A DNA stretch of 64,000 nt from CAWBLP01 sp963789495. Its GTDB lineage: Bacteria; Pseudomonadota; Alphaproteobacteria; Acetobacterales; Acetobacteraceae. Below, piece by piece: positions 48,701 through 57,014 of the stretch. The translations under genes were made by a program, and so were the position numbers. The notes beneath the pieces were generated by a model. It was not told where the DNA came from. It was given only the letters and a program-made list of their open reading frames with translations, and searched no databases. The stretch spans positions 124,001 through 188,000 of the forward strand of contig CAWBLP010000018.1 of the NCBI GenBank assembly GCA_963789495.1, given 5' to 3'. How positions within the stretch are numbered: position 1 is the stretch's first letter; every line of letters begins with the position of its first letter.

Positions 48701-51700
48701 GGCTGCGAACTTCGCGTCGAGCTATGCGGAAGGCTTCCCGACCGGCAACATCTCTGGAATCGGCAAGGGCCAGGTGAATGGCATCAGCTTCAGCTCTTCG
48801 CTGCATGCAGCTGTCGATTTCGATTACGCCACGCTGCTGAACGCACTGGGCCCGACCGGCACATCGCTGGGCGCGGTCACCGTCAACTCTCCGATCGACC
48901 TGCGCGTCGATGTGTTCGGCGATCGCAATGGAGTGATCGTCGACAATGCGGCGAACAGTGGCGCGGAAGGCGTGAAGGGCGTCGCCGGCGACGGAAGTTG
49001 CCCGGCGAACGCCTCGCTCGGCGATTTCGTCTGGCTCGATGGCAACGCCAACGGTGTGCAGGACAGCGGCGAGAGCGGCGTCGCCGGCGTGTCCGTCGCA
49101 TTGATCGGCGCCGGATCCGACGGAAAATTCGGCACCACCGACGACGTTACGCTCGCCACCACCACCACCGATGGCAGCGGCCAATACGCGTTCCGCAATC
49201 TCAACGCCGGCCAGTACCGAGGTGAAATTCAGCGCACCCGCGGGAGATACCTTCACCACGGCGTTGCAGGGCGGCAATACCACCGCTGATTCCAATGCCA
49301 ACAGCGCCGGGCTGACCGCGCCGATCACGCTGGCCGATGGCGAGGCCAATACCACCATCGACGCCGGGCTGATCGTCCGGCCCGCCGCCCTCGGCGACTA
49401 TGTGTGGCTCGATGCCAACGCCAATGGCGTGCAGGATAGCGGGGAGACCGGAATTGCCGGTATCACCGTCAGGCTGGAAAATGCCGCCGGCAGCACGGTG
49501 CTCGCCACCACCACGACCGACGCCGCCGGGCATTACAGCTTCACCGGTCTCGCGGCCGGCCAATACTCCGTGCAGTTCGTCGCACCGTCCGGCTATCAGT
49601 ACAGCGCGGCACTGCAAGGTGGGAACACCGCCACCGACTCCAACGCCGGCAACGCCGGGCAGACTGCGCCGGTTACGCTGGCCGCAGCACAGGTCGATAC
49701 CACGATCGACGCCGGGCTCTACCAGCTCACGGCGCTGGGCGACTATGTGTGGCTCGATGCCAACCGCAATGGCGTCCAGGACAGCGGCGAGAGCGGCATC
49801 GCTGGCGTGACGGTGAAGCTGGAGAATGCCGCCGGCAACAACGTCCTCGGCACCACCACCACCGACGCGACCGGTCATTACAGCTTCACCGGCCTGGCTC
49901 CCGGCCAATATTCCGTGCAGTTCGCCGCACCTTCCGGCTACACCTTCAGCAGCGCGCAGCAGGGCGGCACTACTGCGCTCGAACTCGAACCCGAATGCGT
50001 CCGGCCAGACCACGTCGATCAGCCTGGGTTCCGGCCAGACCGACGCCACGATTGATGCCGGTCTCTATCAATCGTCGTCCGGCGGCACGCCCGGTATCAG
50101 CGTGCTGAAACTGCCGTGCCAGGCGGTGGTCGGCACCTGCAACCAAGTGACCTACACCTATAGCGTCGTCAATACCGGCGCGGTGCCGCTGACCAACGTG
50201 CAGATCACCGACAATATCGGCACTGCCTCCCACCCGAACAACGTCACGCCCACCGCCGTCACCAGCCATGGGTTCAATGTCGGCGACACCGATCATAACG
50301 GGCTGCTGGATACCGGCGAGACCTGGCAATACACTAACACGATCAATGAGTTGGGCGGCTTCGGGTCCAGGAGCAGCTCGCAAAGCCACATGGTCAGCGG
50401 ACACAACCTGACCAGCGGCTGCACCGCCTGGCTGAACTCCAGCTTCACGCCAACATCCTGCAAGGACGGCTCGACCTACGTCTTCAAGGATATCAGCTGC
50501 AAGATCAGCGGCCCCGGCTGCTCCACCACCACAGTGAAAATACCGGACGCCTACGTCACCTTCTCGAAAGGCTGCAGCTCGCCCACCACCACCTTCAACT
50601 CCTCGCAGAATTGCTGGATCACCACCCTGCCCGCCAACTGCAACCCGGGTGACGTGTTCCTGAGCGGCCTGCCGTTCCAGGTGCCGTCGGGCAGCAACCT
50701 GTCCGATGCCTCGATAGCCTGGTCGATCGGATCGAGCGGCAACAATTGCGGCTCCTCCAGCCTGTCCTGGGATACCGGCTGCACCGGCTACGGCAGTTTC
50801 AACCAGAACAACTGCGACGGCTCGAGCGACTACAATCAGATCGGCGTCAAGGTCTGCGACAACGGCAGCGGATACGGCAGCGGCGGCAACACCGACCAGG
50901 GCTATGGCTGGAACTACGGTGGTGGCGGCGGCTATTGCGGCGGCTATTCCAACTATGGCTGGGGCGGCGGCTGGTCCGGCAGCGGCAGCGACTGGCAGGG
51001 GTCCAGCAAGGACTGCGCCGGCACGCCGGAAAACCAGTACACCGGCAGCAACGACGGCTACCCCAGCTACGGCTCCTACAGCGGCAGCTGGGGTTATGGC
51101 GGCTATGGCTATGGCAGCACCGCCGGATACGGCTCCGGCGGCAACAACAACGGTGGCGTCTGCGATAACGGCGGCGGCAGCGGCACCTGCTACCAGGGCC
51201 AGCTCGGCGACAATCCGCAGGCCGATACCGTCACCGTCACCGCGCAGCCCCTGGGTCACGGCTTCGACCTCGGTGACGCGGCGAATTATGGCATCATCAC
51301 CTTCAGCTCCGGCACGTTCAAAGGCTCCAGCTCTGCCATTATCCACGGCGATGTCGGCCTTGGCGCGTATTGCGGCACGGTCTCGGTCAAGCTTTACAGC
51401 GAGCGGATCGACGGCGACCTGGTGACCACCGGCACGTCCCCGCGCAGCACCGGCGGCACCGTCACCGGGCATGTCACCGGCTACAGCAGCTCGCTCTCGG
51501 GCGACATCAGCGCGTTGCAGTCACTCTCCGCCACCCTCGCCGGCGAGCCCGCAACCACCCTGTCGCTCAGCTCGGGCATGGTGATCGATGCCACCGCCGG
51601 GGTCTTGGACAACCAAGGCAACTACGTTTTCAACATCACCCGCTGGGCCAACAACATCACCATCAAAGGCGACGGGTCCCACAACGTCGTGCTGAACATC

Positions 51701-52534
51701 TCCTCCAAGGTGGTCCCGGTCCTGGAGAACGTCTCGCTGACCGGCGGGCTGACCGCCAACCAGGTGCTGTTCAACGATCAGGACGACGACACCATCACCG
51801 GCGTCAACAACACGACTTTCAACGCTACCTTCCTGGCACCGAACGCGACATTCGAAGTCACCGGTGTGACGGTGAATGGCCATTTGTTCGGTGGCGCCAA
51901 TGGCGACACCTTCGGCTTCACCGCGGGCGCAACGCTCAACACCCCCGCCAATACCGGTGGTTCGACCAGCCCGGTCACCACGGTTGCCGCGTCCGACTCC
52001 AAGGAAATCCAGGTGCTGTCGAACAACAGCAGCATTTCGGTGAACGGCAACACGCCGACCGGCAGCCTGTCGCAGCTCTACGGCACCGGGCAGCGGATCG
52101 AATTCAGCTACACCCCGAAGGACACGGTGTCGTTGAAGCAGATCCAGTCCGGCCTGGCGACAGTCAGCGGCCAAAATGCCAACCCGATGGCGTTCATCGA
52201 GATCAGCAACAGCAGCAACCCGTTCGCCTCGAATGCGCAGATCTACTTCGAGGGTGAAGTCATCACCGGCGAGAAGGTCTTCGCCGATGCCGCCTACGAC
52301 CAGCTGACGAACACGCCGAACGCCGCGCCCAACAACCATTTCAGCACGGTGGCCGGTTCCGACATCTATGCCTTCGTGTTCAACAGCCAGGCGGACCTCC
52401 TCAACCACGCCTCGCCAATTCAGACCATCTCCTACAACACCAGCGGCAGCCAGGCGATGCACTTCGGCGATCAGATCGGCAGCCTGACCGTGGTCGGATA
52501 TGTCGGCACCAGCGGCGGCCACCTGGTGTCCTGA
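45776..52534 (+). CDS. Giant surface protein with nine SdrD-B-type repeats and a choice-of-anchor-A-like domain, seven frame breaks
   Basis: Read with seven corrections the product is about 2250 residues. N-terminal region: beta-rich (45776-46300). SdrD-B-type repeats (pattern LGDYVWLDANANGVQDxGExGIAGVTV...TTTDATGHYxFTGLxPGQYxVQF, about 115 residues) start at about 46318, 46705, 47050, 47395, 47740, 48091, 49018, 49393 and 49738. A non-repeat domain lies at 48450-49000. Then come a DUF11-like domain (50095-50350), a Cys-rich part, a Gly/Tyr-rich part (50860-51170), a choice-of-anchor-A/collagen-binding-like domain (51220-51960) and a C-terminal beta domain. Breaks are near 45877-45897, 46711, 47846, 48112, 48386, 49217 and 49982. 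No signal peptide or sorting motif is seen at the ends, so export is unclear; the true N-terminus may be missing. Confidence 0.75.
45877..45897 (+). repeat. 7-bp tandem repeat (CACGGCC x3) that switches the reading frame
   Basis: Three perfect copies of CACGGCC lie in the N-terminal part of the surface-protein gene. With two copies the frame is continuous (VSTAHGPSAIAPTGYVG); with three the downstream frame is lost. This is the one break in the gene caused by a repeat unit rather than a single base. Confidence 0.7.
46705..48085 (+). repeat. Tandem 345-bp near-identical coding repeats (four units)
   Basis: Units beginning GGCGACTACGTGTGGCTCG recur at about 47050, 47395 and 47740, with a variant at 46705, each 345 bp long. 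The third and fifth SdrD-B domains are identical for about 150 bases apart from one extra G. Such identity suggests recent duplication or gene conversion and makes recombination or misassembly likely. Confidence 0.8.
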
Positions 52535-52564
52535 ACGGGCACTCGAACGGAATCAAGCGTCAGT

Positions 52565-52602
52565 GGCGTTGCTTCCGAACCCCCATCAAGGGGCGCTGCC
52601 CC
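52565..52602. repeat. Palindromic intergenic repeat, copy 4, left fragment
   Basis: This is the outer end of a repeat copy (CGTTGCTTCCGAACCCCC, then AAGGGGCGCTGCCCC) cut off by the IS4-family element. The last 13 bases, GGGGCGCTGCCCC (52590-52602), recur at 53922-53934 on the other side of the element. Confidence 0.8.
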
Positions 52603-53921
52603 ATACGCGCGAACTTACGGGGGCCTGAGCTCGTGGGCCTGGAGCGTGCGGCGTCTCGGCGCTTCGGCAAGGCGGTGGCGGAATATCGCCAAGGCGGCCG
52701 GGGTTCGTAGTCTGGGTCGTGGCAGGATCGCGCCACGCAGGATCTCCCTGGCGGTGTCCCAAGCCCGCCACAGCGTTTGCGGCGCAGGCTGCGTCTGGTC
52801 AGGCCGAGGGGGGAAAACCGACGATCTCGTTGGCGAGATCGTCGGTCAGCACCGCGGCGATCAGCTGCGCCAGCAGCCAGCTTCGCGCCAGCACCGGATC
52901 AGCACATGGCAGTTGGTCCAGCCCGCCCAGGCTCTTCAGCCGCTTGATGCCGATCTCCACCTGCCAGCGATGCCGGTAGAGCGCGGCCACCTGCGCCATC
53001 GGCTGCGCTGCATCCGGCAGCGAGGTGATCAGCATCAGAAACCCAGCCGCGAGCACGGTGCGCGGCTGGATCTGCTGGCTCTTCTTGTTGGCCTTGCGCG
53101 TCCGCTTGGCACGCTGGCGCGCTGCATCCTCGGGCGGCAGTGGCTGGATCACCAGGCGAAGGCCGCGTGGAATACCCTTGATCCAGACCGCGACCTCGCG
53201 CGGTTCGGTGGTCCCGGCCAGCAGCGCCGCCACATCAATGCGCGCGCCCGCTGCGTCATACAGCTTCACCGATCCCCAGCTGATCCGCGTGACGAAGTCG
53301 GCGCCACGCCCCAGCACTTCCTTGAAGTTCCGCACCCGCGCATAGCCGCGGTCCATGATGAGGATGCTGCCGGAACAGATCCGCGTCCGTCCGGTAGCTT
53401 CGGCCTCGCGGGTCGTGGTCAGCGCCAGGTCGGCGAAGCGCCCACGCGCGGGGTCGTAGCGCGCGTGCAGCCGCCAGTCCTGGCCCTTGCCTGGCGCGCA
53501 GATCACCGAGCCGTCCACCAGCGACAGGTGCAGCCCACTGCCGCTGGGCCGGTGCAGACGATCGGCCAGCAGCGCCGCCAGCATATGCGCCAGCCAGTCG
53601 CCCATCTTGCGCAACCGCCCTTCGACCGCCTTGTCCGACAGATCGGCGATGCCGGCATCCCCGGCCAGCGCCGCCGCGGCGCGAAACGACTGCCCGCCCG
53701 GACCCCACATCAGCGCCAGACGCAGCAACGCCTCCGCCGAGCGGATCTTGCGCCGGCGCACCAGTGCTTTGAACTGGCGCGCCGTGGCCTCGAGGTCGAC
53801 AATCCTGGCCAGCGACGCGACGATCGCTGTCCATTCACCAGAACGCAGGGAGGATGCGCGGGGCATCCAAGCTTGAAATGGTACCACCCCGTGACCGCGC
53901 AAGCGTTAGATTCGCGCACAT
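52603..53921 (-). mobile_element. IS4-family insertion sequence, 1319 bp, with 13-bp target duplication
   Basis: Imperfect terminal inverted repeats (ATACGCGCGAACTTACG on the left; ATGTGCGCGAATCTAACG, reverse complement, on the right) bound the element. GGGGCGCTGCCCC flanks both ends (52590-52602 and 53922-53934), a 13-bp duplication, within the 10-13 bp range known for IS4/IS231 relatives. Joining the flanks rebuilds an intact palindromic repeat, which proves the insertion point. Confidence 0.85.
52615..53866 (-). pseudogene. IS4-family transposase, frameshifted near the C-terminus
   Basis: The protein has the DDE residues in LVDGSV and IMDRGYARVRNF, and the IS4 YREK signature in YRHRWQVEIGIKRLKS. 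The visible frame stops at GFPPSA (52799). A run of six G at 52808-52813 lies just before; with five, the frame continues RPDQTQPAPQTLWRAWDTAREIL to a stop at 52615 inside the terminal repeat, giving about 416 residues from the ATG at 53866. A TTG at 53902 could extend the start into the inverted repeat. A homopolymer error is likely. Confidence 0.85.
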
Positions 53922-54125
53922 GGGGCGCTGCCCCTTGAAACCCCGCCAAGGGCCCGGCCCTTGGAACCGGCTCTGTTTGGGGTGGGGAGCGGGTCGTTTC
54001 GAGATGATACCCTGGTCCGGGACCGTCACGCTCTCCCCACCCCAAACCGACTCCGATTGCAAAGGCGTGCCTTTGCTGGAGGTCCAGGAGACAACGCCTC
54101 CTGGTGGGGTTCGGGGCAACGCCCC
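53922..54125. repeat. Palindromic intergenic repeat, copy 4, right fragment
   Basis: This holds the rest of the copy split by the IS4-family element: inner left arm with GGGCCCGGCCC and a GTTTGGGGTGGGGAGC box, the centre, and the full right arm ending GGGGCAACGCCCC. With the left fragment and one copy of the 13-bp duplication removed it measures about 229 bp, like copy 1. It lies between convergent genes. Confidence 0.85.
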
Positions 54126-54139
54126 GACACTTGCCGCAC

Positions 54140-54826
54140 TCAGGCTGCCGCCGCCTCCAGGACCTGGCTGGCCGCCCAGGCGGTTGCCTGGATCGACGAC
54201 CAGACCGGAATACCCAGGGCAGACCGCAGCCCCGACATGACCTCCAGCGTCGGCAACTGCGAGCAGGCAATGAACAGCGCCTCGCTGGATGACGTCGCCA
54301 CAGCGCGCGCCTTGTCCGCCACCTGCGCGGCCGTGATGCGACCCAGCGCGTCGGTGTCGGCACAGAAGAAACTATCCAGCACCTCCACCGCGACGCCCCC
54401 ACTGCGCAGATAGGCGCGCAGCCCGTCATTCACCGCCGCCAGATAGGGCGTCACCACCGCGGTGGACCGAACGCCCTCATGCCGCAGCACCTGCAGCATC
54501 GCATCCGCCGTGCTGACCACCGCCGCGCCCGAACGGTCACGCAGCCCTTCGACCAGCGCCGCATTGCCTTCGGGTCCCGCCAGGAAGCCGGCGGCAGTGC
54601 AGCCGTATACGATCACGGCCGGGCGTGCCGGCAGGAACGGCGCAACCGCGGCCAGCGTGCTGTCGCGATAGGCCGGTAGGTCCGCAACCGTCAGCATGCC
54701 CGGCGGACGCGGCACGCGGGCAACCGAGAATGGTGCCAGCGCGGGACAGAGCGCGTTCATCTCGCGCTCCATCGTAGTGTTGTTGGCCGGCACCACCAGC
54801 AGACCATGCGTGCCTGTTCCGGTCAT
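54140..54826 (-). CDS. Aspartate/glutamate racemase superfamily protein (maleate isomerase/arylmalonate decarboxylase-like)
   Basis: The 228-residue protein has the two-lobed racemase fold with a cysteine in each lobe: VYGCTAAGFL near residue 77 and FIACSQLPTLE near residue 187. The opening GLLVVPANNTTMEREMNAL (Pro-x-Asn-x-Thr) is typical of maleate cis-trans isomerases and arylmalonate decarboxylases. Substrate is unknown. The ATG at 54826 follows GGGGAGGAAGGC; a GTG nine codons upstream is also possible. It is divergent from a second racemase-superfamily gene 150 bp away, so the two may share a control region. Confidence 0.78.
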   Translation of the reverse strand: MTGTGTHGLLVVPANNTTMEREMNALCPALAPFSVARVPRPPGMLTVADLPAYRDSTLAAVAPFLPARPAVIVYGCTAAGFLAGPEGNAALVEGLRDRSGAAVVSTADAMLQVLRHEGVRSTAVVTPYLAAVNDGLRAYLRSGGVAVEVLDSFFCADTDALGRITAAQVADKARAVATSSSEALFIACSQLPTLEVMSGLRSALGIPVWSSIQATAWAASQVLEAAAA

Positions 54827-54976
54827 GCCTTCCTCCCCTGCCCTGTGCGGCACCCATCCTGCGCGGCGAGCCGGACATGGGCAAGCGCCACGCCGGATGC
54901 GCAGCGGGAGGCAGTTCGGTGACTGCGCGCTTTGCTGCTACACTCTGCGCCACCGCGAGCCAGCAAGGGAAATCGC

Positions 54977-55639
54977 ATGCGTATCGCGCTGATCCACGCC
55001 TTGAAGCATTCGATCGTCCCGATCGAGCACGCATTCGGCCGGCTATGGCCCGAGGCGCGGCTCGCCAACCTGCTGGATGATTCGCTCTCCACCGACCTGG
55101 CCCAGGAGGGCCGCCTGACCCCGGCGATGACCGAGCGCTTCCTGACTCTGGCGCGCTATGCGCAGGCGACCGGCGCGAATGCGATCCTGTTCACCTGCTC
55201 CGCCTTCGGCCCGTGCATCGAGGCCTGCGCCGCGGCACTCGCGCCGATGCCGGTGCTGAAACCGAACGAGGCCATGATCGAGGAAGCGCTGACGATCGCC
55301 GGCCCGACCGGACGGGTCGGGCTGCCGGCCACCTTCGCTCCCACGCTGGACTCCATGCCGCCGGAATTCGTCGTGGCCGCGCCCGGTATCGGCGTGGAAT
55401 GCAGTCTGGCGGAGGGTGCCATGGCCGCGCTGGATCGCGGCGACATGGCGGCTCACGACCAGGCGGCCGTGAAGGCAGCGATGGCGTTGCGCGGCTGCGA
55501 CGTGATCACGCTGGGCCAGTTCAGCCTGGCCCGTGCCGCCGCGCTGGTAGCAGAGGCAACCGGCCGCCCCGTGTTGACCACGCCGGATAGCGCCATCCGC
55601 AAGCTGCGCCGCCTGCTGCTGGGGGAGACGGCCGGCTGA
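54977..55639 (+). CDS. Aspartate/glutamate racemase superfamily protein (hydantoin racemase-like)
   Basis: The 220-residue protein starts MRIALIHALKHSIVPIEHAF and has cysteines in both lobes: FTCSAFGPCIEAC near residues 75-86 and a later LRGCDVITLGQFSLA, where the usual catalytic cysteine after the fourth strand is replaced by Gln-Phe. It belongs to the Asp/Glu/hydantoin racemase superfamily; the missing second-lobe cysteine suggests a changed reaction or a non-racemase role. An AAGGGA ribosome site precedes the ATG at 54977. It is followed by a small conserved gene 26 bp downstream. Confidence 0.72.
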   Translation: MRIALIHALKHSIVPIEHAFGRLWPEARLANLLDDSLSTDLAQEGRLTPAMTERFLTLARYAQATGANAILFTCSAFGPCIEACAAALAPMPVLKPNEAMIEEALTIAGPTGRVGLPATFAPTLDSMPPEFVVAAPGIGVECSLAEGAMAALDRGDMAAHDQAAVKAAMALRGCDVITLGQFSLARAAALVAEATGRPVLTTPDSAIRKLRRLLLGETAG

Positions 55640-55665
55640 TCGGCCCGGAACCAGGGAGAGCAAAG

Positions 55666-55956
55666 ATGGATCTGGAGCAGTTTCGCGCCTCGCTGGCGCA
55701 GGTGGAACCGCCGGCACAGGCCGATCTCGCATTGCAGACGCTGTGGTGGGACGGCAAGGGCGACTGGACCCGGGCGCATGAGTGCGCGCAGCAGGACGAA
55801 AGCCCGACCGGCTCGATCGTGCACGCCTATCTGCATCGCAAGGAAGGCGACCTGTCCAACGCGCGATACTGGTACAATCGAGCCGGACGCTCCCCTGCAG
55901 CCGGCAGCCTGGACGAGGAGTGGGACACACTCGCCCGCGAGTTACTCGGCCGGTAG
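55666..55956 (+). CDS. Small conserved protein of unknown function (96 residues)
   Basis: The protein reads MDLEQFRASLAQ then LWWDGKGDWTRAHECAQQDE and VHAYLHRKEGDLSNARYWYNRAGR, a pattern I recognise as a conserved hypothetical protein of proteobacteria with a helical, TPR-like look. No signal peptide or catalytic motif is apparent. An AGGGAGAGC ribosome site precedes the ATG. It lies 26 bp after the racemase-like gene and is probably co-transcribed with it. It ends about ten bases before a half copy of the palindromic repeat. Confidence 0.68.
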   Translation: MDLEQFRASLAQVEPPAQADLALQTLWWDGKGDWTRAHECAQQDESPTGSIVHAYLHRKEGDLSNARYWYNRAGRSPAAGSLDEEWDTLARELLGR

Positions 55957-55965
55957 ACGCTGGCA

Positions 55966-56053
55966 CCCCTCCTCATCCCAAACCGGATCCGATTGCAAAG
56001 GCAAGAATTCGCTGGAGGCAAAGCCTCCTGATGGGGTTCGGGGCAACGCCCCG
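55966..56053. repeat. Palindromic intergenic repeat, copy 5 (single arm)
   Basis: Only one arm is present: CCTCCTCATCCCAAACCGG, then ATTGCAAAGG, GGAGGCAAAGCCTCC and GGGGCAACGCCCC. It matches the right arms of the other copies. It lies between the 3' ends of convergent genes. Confidence 0.78.
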
Positions 56054-56097
56054 ATGCTACTCGCATCCCACCACATGGCGTGGCCGCGGAACGCAGC

Positions 56098-57014
56098 CTA
56101 GCGATAGCGAACCCAGCGCCGCTCGGAGGCCGGTCGGGTGGCGGACGGTGGCCCAATGCACAGGCCGATCACCGCCGTCAGATAGAACAACGCCGCCAGC
56201 CTTGGCGCGACCAGCAGGTAGTCGAACAGACAGCAGCACAGCATCGCCACCAGCGACGCCGCATAGGCCATCGCGATCCGGTCGCCGCGCTGCGCGGCAC
56301 GCAGCGCACCGGCAATGCCGCCGACCGCCACCAGCAGCAGCGTCACCAACCCCAGCACGCCGCCCTCGAAGTAGCTGGCCAGGTATTGGTTCTTGATCTG
56401 CCAGACCAGGTGGGCGTCGTCAGTGAAATACCAACGCTGCATGCCATCCGCGAAGTCGCCGTTCGCCACCAGATCGCGGCCGTCCACGTCGAGCAGCCGC
56501 ACGTTGGTGACGTCCAGCATATCGCCGGGCTGGCCGAACAGGGTCAGCTCGACCGGGCGCCGCAGCAGGCCGAACAGTTTGCGCTGCGGCGGTCCGGGCA
56601 ATGCGATCGTGGCACCGAATTCCTCCCATTCGCCGGTTCGGCTCGACTGGAAATTGGCCGCGGTACAGTTCTCCGAATACAGCAGCAGCTTTTCGCAGAC
56701 CGTGACCGACAGCGCGCCCGCGCCCTCCCGCGAGCGTTCGGCCAGCTCCAGCCGGTAATGCTGGTCGCGCCGGATTGCCACCTTCTGGCCGATATACAGC
56801 GGCGAGCCCACCTGCATCCGCAGGAACGACGGTTTGCCGTCCGGCTGCTCGATGCGGAAGTTGGTGGGGGCCGCGCCGGAGGACCGCTCCAGCAGCGCGG
56901 TGCGCGGATAGCTGCCGTAGCCCATGCCGAAGAACAGCGCGGTCAGTGAATCGTCCATCAGCTCGATGCCACCGATCCAGTTGGCCCCCCGCGTGGTCAG
57001 GTCGGGCAGCACGG
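56098..57014 (-). pseudogene. C-terminal half of an O-antigen-ligase-like membrane protein, cut by IS66
   Basis: About 300 residues continue a gene whose N-terminal half lies at 58674-59405. The fragment begins TVLPDLTTRGANWIGGIELM, has a large periplasmic domain (GKPSFLRMQVGSPLYIGQKV, later VTVCEKLLLYSENC and DVTNVRLLDVDGRDLVANGDF), and ends with several membrane segments (YFEGGVLGLVTLLLVAVGGIAGAL, LCCCLFDYLLVAP). This layout is typical of O-antigen-ligase/polymerase-like proteins. The membrane region expected between the halves is not present on either side of the IS element, so a deletion probably came with the insertion (inference). Confidence 0.7.

Noticed and set aside
49970..51472. 500-codon minus-strand frame, Ala/Val/Gly-rich
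   Set aside because: It mirrors the Gly/Thr-rich surface-protein coding repeats and has no ribosome site or recognisable domain.
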